Source of the DNA: an uncultured Aquimarina sp.
GTDB taxonomy: Bacteria; Bacteroidota; Bacteroidia; Flavobacteriales; Flavobacteriaceae
Assembly (NCBI GenBank): GCA_947493495.1
Contig: CANLRN010000030.1
Location: 1 to 45,426, forward strand
Direction: 5' to 3'
DNA: 45,426 bases
This document shows, piece by piece, positions 1 to 6,383 of the stretch. Position numbers and translations under genes: made by a program. Position 1 is the first letter of the stretch; every line of letters starts with the position of its first letter. Below the pieces are notes generated by a model. The model was given only the letters and a program-made list of their open reading frames with translations. It had not been told where the DNA came from and did no database searches.

Positions 1-217
1 ATTTTTAAGTATTACCCTATCTAAATTTAGCTCTGGTAATCCCCGAAAACAAACACTTAGTATTGATATTTATAAATCAGAGGTTGGAATTTATAAATTT
101 CAACTCTTATAAAATCGTATATTTTTTATTATCATAGTTATTTAATTTTTACATTCGTAACCTAGATAGCCTTTAGTACACTTGTGTTGTGTATAAATTG
201 AAAAATGTTTATTACTA
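1..217. other. upstream non-coding leader region
   Basis: No credible coding sequence is seen. An imperfect hairpin lies at about 80-105 (GAGGTTGG.. pairing with ..TTTCAACTC), possibly the end of a transcript entering from outside the window. The string TATTACCCTAT at 10-20 recurs at 8706-8716, upstream of the kinase operon. Confidence 0.4.
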
Positions 218-1891
218 ATGAGAATAAAATATTTGTTTATACTATTTTTAGTTGTCTTACCACTATCAAATGATATAGTGATTGCTCAGGACAAATATTT
301 AGAGGTTGAGCAATTTTTTAGACAAGAAATAGCAGATTCATTAAAAATTAAAGGCTTACAAAAACGACTTGCGCATTTTATTAATAATCGAGACACACTA
401 AACATTGCAAATACGTATTTCTTCTTATCAAATATCAGAAATAATAATACGATTGCTTATGCTGATAGTATTATCATCATTACCAAAAACAAAAACTATT
501 TCAGATATCCAGCAGAAGGTTATTTTATAAAGGCCAATACTAATTACCAATTAGGAAATTATATAAAAGCATTAGAACTTTATATAAAAGCTTCTGAGGC
601 TGCAAAAAAAAATGGAAATAATCGACATTATCAAGCTATCAAATTCAATATAGGATTACTAAAAAACAATGCTGGAGATCGAAAAGAATCAGAAATTATT
701 TTTGCTGATTATGTAGCATTTTTAGATCAGAACCCTACCTATAGAAATAGATACAACTACAACCCAGGGTTGTTTGCCCTTGCAGATGCTTATATCCATA
801 ATAAAAATCTAAAACTTGCTGAAATTACTATAAAGAAAGGTATCCGAGAAACACTAAAAACAAAGGATTCTATTAATTACTCTTATATTCTAGTAACTTC
901 TGGAATTCATCAATACCTTTTAAATAAATATAATAAATCAATTGACAGCTTAAAAAAAGGAAAAAAAATAATTCAAAAGCTTGATCCTTTAGAAACCAGA
1001 ATTGCTACATGCGATTATTACATAGGTAAAAGTTATAAAAAATTAGGAAACATAGAAAAAAGTATCATACATTTTCAAAAAGCTGACACCATTTTAAGAA
1101 AAACAAAAGATGTAATTCCAGAGATTATTGATGTGTATGATTATTTAAGAGCGTATGCTAAATCTAAAAATGACTATAAACTCCAGATTGAGTATATTAA
1201 TACACAATTAAAACTTGATAGTATACTACATGCTAATCAAATACATCTGACAAGAAATATAACTCGGAAATATGATGCAGCAGAACTTATTTCTGAAAAA
1301 GAAATACTTATAAAACAATTAGAAAAAGATACGTTTCTAAAAGATAATACTATTTCTTTTCTTATCATATTTTCCCTTATTTTGATTTTAATAGCAATAT
1401 TTGGCTATAGAAGAAGCCATGTAAATAAAATAAGATTTCAGAAACTTCTTGAGCAACAAAAAGCTAATAAAGAAAATCAATCAGAACTTATAGATACAAT
1501 ACAAAATGATCTTGTAAAAAAAGAAGATATTGATATCCCTGATGATGTAGTAAAATCCATATTAAAAAAGCTTATTGATTTTGAAGACCAGAATCGATTC
1601 GCTAGAAAACACTACACTCTTAATTCATTAGCAAAAGAACTACAAACGAATAGTGCTTATTTATCTAAAATTATTAATGTTTACAAAAATGTAAATTTTG
1701 CAAACTACCTGAATAATTTAAGAATTGATTTTGCTGTTGATCAATTAACTATTAATAAATCTTTAAGATCGTATACAATTCAGGCGATTGCAGAAGAGGT
1801 AGGTTTTAAAAATGCGCAATCATTCTCTTCTGCTTTTCATAAAAAAACAGGGATATATCCTTCTTATTTTATAAAACACTTAGATAATTAA
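218..1891 (+). CDS. transmembrane TPR / AraC-type one-component transcriptional regulator
   Basis: A 557-residue regulator of a type common in Flavobacteriia. Seen: a signal peptide (1-24, ending V-I-A-Q), helical TPR-like repeats from about 30 to 340 (for example G-N-Y-I-K-A-L-E-L-Y near 113-122), one membrane helix at 379-397, a short charged linker and a C-terminal AraC/XylS helix-turn-helix region at about 467-553 (second helix-turn-helix A-I-A-E-E-V-G-F-K-N-A-Q-S-F). This layout places the TPR domain in the periplasm and the DNA-binding domain in the cytoplasm. It lies 92 bp upstream of the first precursor-peptide gene on the same strand, so control of the peptide genes is a reasonable inference. 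The ligand is unknown. No clear ribosome binding site precedes the chosen start, but the signal peptide begins directly there. Confidence 0.9.
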   Translation: MRIKYLFILFLVVLPLSNDIVIAQDKYLEVEQFFRQEIADSLKIKGLQKRLAHFINNRDTLNIANTYFFLSNIRNNNTIAYADSIIIITKNKNYFRYPAEGYFIKANTNYQLGNYIKALELYIKASEAAKKNGNNRHYQAIKFNIGLLKNNAGDRKESEIIFADYVAFLDQNPTYRNRYNYNPGLFALADAYIHNKNLKLAEITIKKGIRETLKTKDSINYSYILVTSGIHQYLLNKYNKSIDSLKKGKKIIQKLDPLETRIATCDYYIGKSYKKLGNIEKSIIHFQKADTILRKTKDVIPEIIDVYDYLRAYAKSKNDYKLQIEYINTQLKLDSILHANQIHLTRNITRKYDAAELISEKEILIKQLEKDTFLKDNTISFLIIFSLILILIAIFGYRRSHVNKIRFQKLLEQQKANKENQSELIDTIQNDLVKKEDIDIPDDVVKSILKKLIDFEDQNRFARKHYTLNSLAKELQTNSAYLSKIINVYKNVNFANYLNNLRIDFAVDQLTINKSLRSYTIQAIAEEVGFKNAQSFSSAFHKKTGIYPSYFIKHLDN

Positions 1892-1929
1892 ACTACTGAA
1901 AATAAAACGTTTAAACTAAATTTATAGGA

Positions 1930-1946
1930 TTGGCATCAAAATTGTA
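1930..1946 (+). promoter_or_regulatory. putative sigma-54 (-24/-12) promoter of the peptide genes
   Basis: TTGGCAT at 1930-1936, four A residues at 1938-1941 and TTGTA at 1942-1946 match the RpoN consensus TGGCACG-N4-TTGCA with exact spacing. There are mismatches at the sixth and seventh bases, and the -12 GC reads GT. It sits 38 bp before the start codon of the first precursor gene. No RpoN activator gene is present in the window, so this is a pattern match only. Confidence 0.4.
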
Positions 1947-1983
1947 ATATACCCATTCATTAACAACAAATAATATTTAAATT

Positions 1984-2172
1984 ATGAAAAACATGGGCAA
2001 AAAATTACTTAGTTTAGAAAAAATAAAAATTGCAAAATTGACCAATTTGATTAAAATAAAAGGTGGCTTTTTATTACCTCCAACAAGCACTTCCATATTT
2101 ACATATCATATAAATCGCGGAGGTCAATCTACCAAGACAATGCCACTAGGGTATACGTCATTATGCATGTAG
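1984..2172 (+). CDS. Gly-Gly-leader RiPP precursor peptide 1
   Basis: A 62-residue peptide. Residues 1-28 form a leader with the motif K-L-L-S-L-E-K-I-K-I-A-K-L-T-N and end in K-G-G. The 34-residue putative core is rich in Ser/Thr and ends S-T-K-T-M-P-L-G-Y-T-S-L-C-M. The leader resembles the L-N-K-K-T-I-A-K-L type of Bacteroidota class I lanthipeptide precursors and the double-Gly leaders cut by C39 peptidase transporters. The core has a single Cys, three residues after a Thr, which would suit one (methyl)lanthionine ring; that modification is inferred. An internal ATG three codons in (Met-Gly-Lys-Lys) matches the start of peptide 2 and is an alternative start. It has the sigma-54-like element upstream and is separated from peptides 2-4 by repeat elements. 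Confidence 0.8.
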   Translation: MKNMGKKLLSLEKIKIAKLTNLIKIKGGFLLPPTSTSIFTYHINRGGQSTKTMPLGYTSLCM

Positions 2173-2256
2173 ATAGTAACTCTCGTTGTGTGTGTTTTCT
2201 GTAAAAAAATATCAAATACACAGTGAGTTTACTATACATTGGTTATGCATACAATT

Positions 2257-2418
2257 ATACCAATTATGAGTTAAAAGGAGCTAAAAGAGGCGAAATTGCT
2301 TTCTTTTTATTACAAGGCTGTGATTATTTTTCATAGCAACCCTACGAAAAATATGAACAAAAAAGTAAAAAATGAAATGAACAAGACTATTAAGTTCGTT
2401 TTAATTTATAATTGGTAT
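2257..2418. repeat. 162-bp inverted-repeat element (ATACCAATTAT termini)
   Basis: The left arm 2257-2276 (ATACCAATTATGAGTTAAAA) is matched by the reverse complement of 2399-2418 (ATACCAATTATAAATTAAAA), 18 of 20 bases. The interior has no reading frame of note. It looks like a small non-autonomous palindromic element. A further partial copy of the ..TTGGTAT end lies near 2476-2482. Confidence 0.6.
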
Positions 2419-2489
2419 TACAACATTTTTAGATAAAAAAATAACATTGTCTTCGATACGACATTACGAATCTAAATTGGTATAAAGCT

Positions 2490-2613
2490 TAACCCACTTT
2501 ATGTATTAGAAAATCTATTACAGCCTTGAGCTACTGCAAATACTAATGCTTCGCTGTGTTTTTATTGCTTCTCAAAGCCTAATAACGAAGTTCCAATGCA
2601 TAAATCTGGTTTA
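2490..2613. repeat. MITE/REP-like palindromic element, copy 1
   Basis: Begins TAACCCACTTTATGTATTAGAA and ends with its imperfect reverse complement (..TTCCAATGCATAAATCTGGTTTA). The inner segment GCTACTGCAAATACTAATGC followed by TTCGCTGTG is shared with the copy at 12498-12671, and in opposite orientation with 13213-13324. Non-coding. Confidence 0.65.
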
Positions 2614-2720
2614 AAGTACTAAACTATACGTTTAACACCTTAACTTTATAAATTTAAGGTGTTTTATTATGAATAATAGAAAGTAAAATTGTAAATTACG
2701 CGAGGTCATAAGAAATATTA

Positions 2721-2939
2721 ATGGGAAAGAAGGATCAAAAAAAACTAAGTTTTGATAAAATCAAAATTGCAAAACTAACTAACACACAAATGATTGTTGG
2801 AGGTTTTTTTAATACAACAAGAATTGATGGTAATGGTATAATGGCTATTCCTCCTGCTCTCTCTAAAAAATGTTTTAGTAGTACCGAACTAACATCTACT
2901 AAAACGAACCCTATAGGATATACTGGATATTGTGAATAA
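2721..2939 (+). CDS. Gly-Gly-leader RiPP precursor peptide 2
   Basis: A 72-residue peptide. Leader 1-28 (Met-Gly-Lys-Lys start, K-L-S-F-D-K-I-K-I-A-K-L-T-N, ending I-V-G-G) is followed by a 44-residue core. The core carries an internal Cys next to Ser-Ser and ends T-S-T-K-T-N-P-I-G-Y-T-G-Y-C-E. The leader is almost identical to peptides 1, 3 and 4, while the middle of the core shares nothing obvious with them. It is the first of three closely spaced precursor genes (gap to peptide 3 is 45 bp), probably co-transcribed. Processing after Gly-Gly and Thr-to-Cys ring formation are inferred from leader type and residue spacing. Confidence 0.8.
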   Translation: MGKKDQKKLSFDKIKIAKLTNTQMIVGGFFNTTRIDGNGIMAIPPALSKKCFSSTELTSTKTNPIGYTGYCE

Positions 2940-2984
2940 CTAATGCTAATTATTCGCGTAATAAATGATATTAAACTCTTGATA

Positions 2985-3179
2985 ATGAATAAAAAAAGAA
3001 AACAATTAAGTTTAGATAAAATTAAAATTGCCAAACTTAGCAACGCTAAAAATATTATAGGTGGGTACCGCTACGCAACACAGAATATACTTAATTGTAA
3101 TACAGATAATATATGCATTCAAACTATAGACTGCTCGACAAAAACAGCTATTCTGGGCTATACTGCGCTTTGTCTATAA
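2985..3179 (+). CDS. Gly-Gly-leader RiPP precursor peptide 3
   Basis: A 64-residue peptide starting at the ATG at 2985. An upstream in-frame ATG at 2943 would add 14 residues that do not fit the leader pattern of the sister peptides, so it was not chosen. The 27-residue leader (Q-L-S-L-D-K-I-K-I-A-K-L-S-N, ending I-I-G-G) is followed by a 37-residue core. That core has four Cys residues, the most of the set, and ends D-C-S-T-K-T-A-I-L-G-Y-T-A-L-C-L. Multiple Cys plus Thr residues would allow several rings if this is a lanthipeptide; disulfides are the alternative. Confidence 0.8.
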   Translation: MNKKRKQLSLDKIKIAKLSNAKNIIGGYRYATQNILNCNTDNICIQTIDCSTKTAILGYTALCL

Positions 3180-3204
3180 ATAAAAATCAGTAAAAAATCT
3201 ACGG

Positions 3205-3417
3205 ATGAAGAAAAAAACAAGAAAGAAGTTAAGTTTAGATAAAATAAAAGTCGCGCAACTAAATAATTATACAAATATTATTGGTGGAGCTGTAGGGCCA
3301 ACACAACCAACAAGTCCTAAGAAATGTAAAGAACCATCCATGAAAATTTGTGATTGGACTGTTTCTACAAAAACAATTCCTTTAGGTTATACTGCAAACT
3401 GTGATGGTTTTATATAA
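3205..3417 (+). CDS. Gly-Gly-leader RiPP precursor peptide 4
   Basis: A 70-residue peptide with leader 1-28 (K-K-L-S-L-D-K-I-K-V-A-Q-L-N-N, ending I-I-G-G) and a 42-residue core with three Cys. Its conserved block S-T-K-T-I-P-L-G-Y-T-A-N-C is followed by four extra residues (D-G-F-I), so the block is not strictly C-terminal. The gene begins 25 bp after peptide 3. Its last 8 bp overlap the end of the convergent response-regulator gene, so the two transcription units meet tail to tail with no terminator between them. Confidence 0.8.
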   Translation: MKKKTRKKLSLDKIKVAQLNNYTNIIGGAVGPTQPTSPKKCKEPSMKICDWTVSTKTIPLGYTANCDGFI

Positions 3418-4123
3418 TATTTAGCTTTTTATATATATCATCTTTAAAAGTTCTCCCGATTGGGATATGATGACCTTGTATTTCTATAGTTTGATCATAT
3501 TCATGGAAGGATTCGATCATATTCCAGTTGATGATATATGATCTATGCGTTTGTACAAAATCTTGACTATTTAGTTTTTGTGCTAATTTTAAGATAGAAT
3601 ATCGTACTGATAGTTTTTTAAGATCAGACGTTATTATAGAACAATAGTTTTTAGAATCTGTATGTGCAAAAAGAATTGTATTGATATCTACTTTGACTAA
3701 TTTATTACCACTTTTTACAAATATTTCATCAAAACCGCCTTCAATCCCATTCTCAAAAGATTTTTCTTGTTTACTAGCAAGAATAAGTGCTGCTTGTAAA
3801 TCATCTTTACTAACAGGCTTAGTTAAATAGGCAACTGGAGAAATTTCCGCGGCTTTGCGCATCATTTCTTTATCTTTATCAGAAGTGGTAAAAAAAATAG
3901 GGATTCCGTACAATTTTTTAATGGTATCCCCTAAAACAATCCCCGAATCTTTTCCGTGAAGATGAATATCTAGAATTACCGCATCAGGCTGTAATGCTCC
4001 TATTTCTTCTTGTGCTATAAATGGATCATCAGAACTACCAACACAGGAATATCGTAATTCTTCTAAAGTGATTTTGATATCTTCTAGATGAAATACATCG
4101 TCTTCTACTATATACACATTCAT
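3410..4123 (-). CDS. LytTR-family response regulator
   Basis: A 237-residue regulator. The receiver domain (about 1-120) shows the acidic pair D8/D9, phospho-acceptor D52 (V-I-L-D-I-H-L), T80 and K102 (L-T-K-P). A LytTR DNA-binding domain follows (about 132-235: F-V-K-S-G-N-K-L-V-K, H-R-S-Y-I-I-N, I-P-I-G-R-T-F). LytTR regulators with a peptide-sensing kinase partner control bacteriocin and competence peptides in Firmicutes (AgrA, ComE); in Bacteroidota they are widespread and mostly uncharacterised. It is the third gene of the operon, starting 14 bp after the stop of the second histidine kinase, and converges on the precursor array. A role in controlling those peptides is inferred from position only. 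Confidence 0.92.
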   Translation of the reverse strand: MNVYIVEDDVFHLEDIKITLEELRYSCVGSSDDPFIAQEEIGALQPDAVILDIHLHGKDSGIVLGDTIKKLYGIPIFFTTSDKDKEMMRKAAEISPVAYLTKPVSKDDLQAALILASKQEKSFENGIEGGFDEIFVKSGNKLVKVDINTILFAHTDSKNYCSIITSDLKKLSVRYSILKLAQKLNSQDFVQTHRSYIINWNMIESFHEYDQTIEIQGHHIPIGRTFKDDIYKKLNII

Positions 4124-4137
4124 AAGTGATCTGTTTT

Positions 4138-6351
4138 CTATGCTGATAAAGATTCTGACAATTCCTCTTCTTTTTCGGTCAGCGAAATGGTTATGGGAAT
4201 CTTTAAATCAAAACGCGTACCAATTCTCTTTTCTGATGAGACATCTATAGTCCCGCCATGCATTTTTATAAATCGATATACCAGATTGAGTCCTAATCCT
4301 GTTCCCTTTTCGCCTTGCGTACCTACTCGTGATTTTTTTTCTTCTAGTGTAAAAATATCTTTTAATTGATCAGAAGACATTCCAATTCCTGTATCTGAGA
4401 TCGAACATAAAAATTGTTCATTCTTATTCTCGAATTGTATTCTGATACTTCCTTCCTCTGTATATTTCAAAGCATTCCCAATTAAATTTCTAAAAATAAC
4501 ATGAAAAGCACCTTTATCAAACTGAATGCGTAAATCTTCCTCGTACTCTAACTTTATTTTTGTTTTCTTATACGTAGCTTGTTGGTCATAGCCTTTAATG
4601 ATTTTTTGAAGTTCTTCTTCTACAGCTATCCTTCCAGGATTCATTGTATAACCATTCATTTGCTCTAACGACCAGTTTAATAAATTATCCAGCATATTAG
4701 AAAGGTTTTCTGAGTTTTGCTCTAATGCCTGTGATAATTCTATGGTCTTATCGTAGTTCTCTTTATCAATATGATGTTTCAAAATCTTCCCCGATCGCTG
4801 AAAAGGAATCATCATACCTCGAAGATCGTGTGCTATGATAGAGAATAATCGGTTTTTAACCTGATTTGTGGAGGCAAGTTCTTTTTGTTGTTTACGTAAT
4901 TTCCTAAACGCCCATGCTCCTATTCCTAATAATATTAATAAAAAGCAAGCCGCTAACAGGTATAAATTTTGTTGCGCTTTGGCTTGTTTTACGATTTGTT
5001 CTTGTTTATCTTTTTCTTTATTAAGGCTAACTATCTGTAGTTCTTTATTTTTAGTATCATACTGTTTTTCGAGATTTGCTACTTTAGTTTGTACTTGTTG
5101 ATTAGAAATAGAATCTTTTATTGTCTGATATTTTTTTAAGTGATGGAGAGCTAGAGATGATTGTTTTGTTTTTTCGTAGTATTTGCTATAAGTCTCATGT
5201 AACTGTTGGGTATTCAACAAAATATTTCTTCTTTTTGTGATTTTTTCAAAATCAGTTAAATATTTTTTTACTTTTTGATATTCTTTTTTATTAAGATAAA
5301 GGTTTATCAATCCATATAGACATAATTGTAGATAAAAATCATCATTCAATATTTTAGCTGCTTTATAAGCTTTTCTGAAATATATTTCGGATTTATTATA
5401 TTCCTCAAAATTGTTTAGGTAAAGCCAACCTTTTTCTGTGTATGCGCGAGCTATTCGATTACTATTATTATTTTTTACAGCTAATTCAATTCCATAATTT
5501 ATACTATTAAGAGCTTTAGTGTTTTTATTCATTCGTCTATAGCACTCTGCAAGATATGGATAACATAAAACAAGTGTAAAACTATCTTGTTTTTTTTTAG
5601 CAATTGAAATTCCACTTTCTAAATATTTCCTCGCAGTTTCTATATGTCCTAATTTTAAATAACTGTATCCTAAAAGATAATTAGTTCGTGCTTTACCTAA
5701 TAGGTTTTTGTTTTCTTCTTGGAGATTTAAAGCTTCTATGAAATTTGTTATAGCATCATAATAATTAGACAATCTAAAATTATATAAACCTTTATTATGA
5801 TAACTACTAAATAAATTGAAAAAATCTTTAGTTTTTTTTGAAACCTCAGTCATTGAATCAGCATATTTTATTGCTTTTTGATACTCTGAATTATTATCTG
5901 CTATTTCTGCATAAGCTTCAAAATAAACTGCCCAAGATTTATCATTAGAGTTATTTTTTATTATTTCTCTCACTTTTTTTAATAAATAAAGTGCTTCTTC
6001 GTTTTTTAAAACTTGAGTCAAAACAAGTGCTTTATCTGCATAAGCTTTAGAAAGTTGTTCGTCTTTTTTAAGTTGTTCCCCAAATTTTATAGCTTTATCA
6101 TATAAATATAATGATGAATCTATTTTTTGTAGACCTAAATATAATAAGTTAGCCGAACTCAAATAGATATCAATTTTACAGGTATCATTTACTTTAAATA
6201 ATAGTTTTTCATTAAACTTCAACTTATTTTCTATACCTAGAATCGTATCTATCTGCTTATGCCATTGTTCACAATGGTCGCCTTGAGTTTGTGTATAAAC
6301 ACGAACAACAGACAACACAGTTAATACAAAGAATATAATTCTCTTGATCAT
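4138..6351 (-). CDS. TPR sensor histidine kinase, paralogue A
   Basis: A 737-residue membrane kinase. Seen: a signal peptide at the N-terminus, TPR-type helical repeats over about 40-400, a short coiled coil rich in Lys/Gln at about 425-460, one membrane helix at about 462-480 (L-L-A-A-C-F-L-L-I-L-L-G-I-G-A-W), a HisKA domain with the phospho-acceptor H508 in F-S-I-I-A-H-D-L-R-G, and an HATPase domain with N box (R-N-L-I-G-N-A-L-K-Y), G1 (D-T-G-I-G-M) and G2 (G-T-G-L-G-L). The TPR half should lie in the periplasm. The C-terminal ~300 residues are almost identical to the neighbouring paralogue, while the TPR halves are only loosely alike. Likely partner: the adjacent LytTR regulator. Confidence 0.92.
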   Translation of the reverse strand: MIKRIIFFVLTVLSVVRVYTQTQGDHCEQWHKQIDTILGIENKLKFNEKLLFKVNDTCKIDIYLSSANLLYLGLQKIDSSLYLYDKAIKFGEQLKKDEQLSKAYADKALVLTQVLKNEEALYLLKKVREIIKNNSNDKSWAVYFEAYAEIADNNSEYQKAIKYADSMTEVSKKTKDFFNLFSSYHNKGLYNFRLSNYYDAITNFIEALNLQEENKNLLGKARTNYLLGYSYLKLGHIETARKYLESGISIAKKKQDSFTLVLCYPYLAECYRRMNKNTKALNSINYGIELAVKNNNSNRIARAYTEKGWLYLNNFEEYNKSEIYFRKAYKAAKILNDDFYLQLCLYGLINLYLNKKEYQKVKKYLTDFEKITKRRNILLNTQQLHETYSKYYEKTKQSSLALHHLKKYQTIKDSISNQQVQTKVANLEKQYDTKNKELQIVSLNKEKDKQEQIVKQAKAQQNLYLLAACFLLILLGIGAWAFRKLRKQQKELASTNQVKNRLFSIIAHDLRGMMIPFQRSGKILKHHIDKENYDKTIELSQALEQNSENLSNMLDNLLNWSLEQMNGYTMNPGRIAVEEELQKIIKGYDQQATYKKTKIKLEYEEDLRIQFDKGAFHVIFRNLIGNALKYTEEGSIRIQFENKNEQFLCSISDTGIGMSSDQLKDIFTLEEKKSRVGTQGEKGTGLGLNLVYRFIKMHGGTIDVSSEKRIGTRFDLKIPITISLTEKEEELSESLSA

Positions 6352-6383
6352 AAGGTTTTTTTCAAATTATAACTGTATCCGTT

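Larger units (their letters stand above)
2173..2720. other. 548-bp spacer inside the precursor array
   Basis: No coding sequence is seen. The spacer is largely occupied by two inverted-repeat elements (2257-2418 and 2490-2613). Together they separate peptide gene 1 from genes 2-4. The last ~80 bp before gene 2 are AT-rich and show no good TAnnTTTG or sigma-54 motif. Confidence 0.6.

Noticed and set aside
2257..2613. CRISPR array or riboswitch in the peptide-gene spacer
   Set aside because: There are no regularly spaced direct repeats. The structure is explained by two inverted-repeat elements.
2943..2984. Longer start for precursor peptide 3
   Set aside because: The extra 14 residues have no counterpart in the sister peptides, and the leader pattern begins at the ATG at 2985.
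2735..3043. 102-residue minus-strand frame opposite peptide genes 2 and 3
   Set aside because: It is the antisense of the conserved precursor genes. Its repeated I-L-I-L-S-K-L segments are just the mirror of the repeated leader.
1984..3417. Toxin-antitoxin or phage origin for the small genes
   Set aside because: The shared Gly-Gly leader and variable cores fit peptide precursors better, and no phage, integrase or antitoxin-like gene is nearby.
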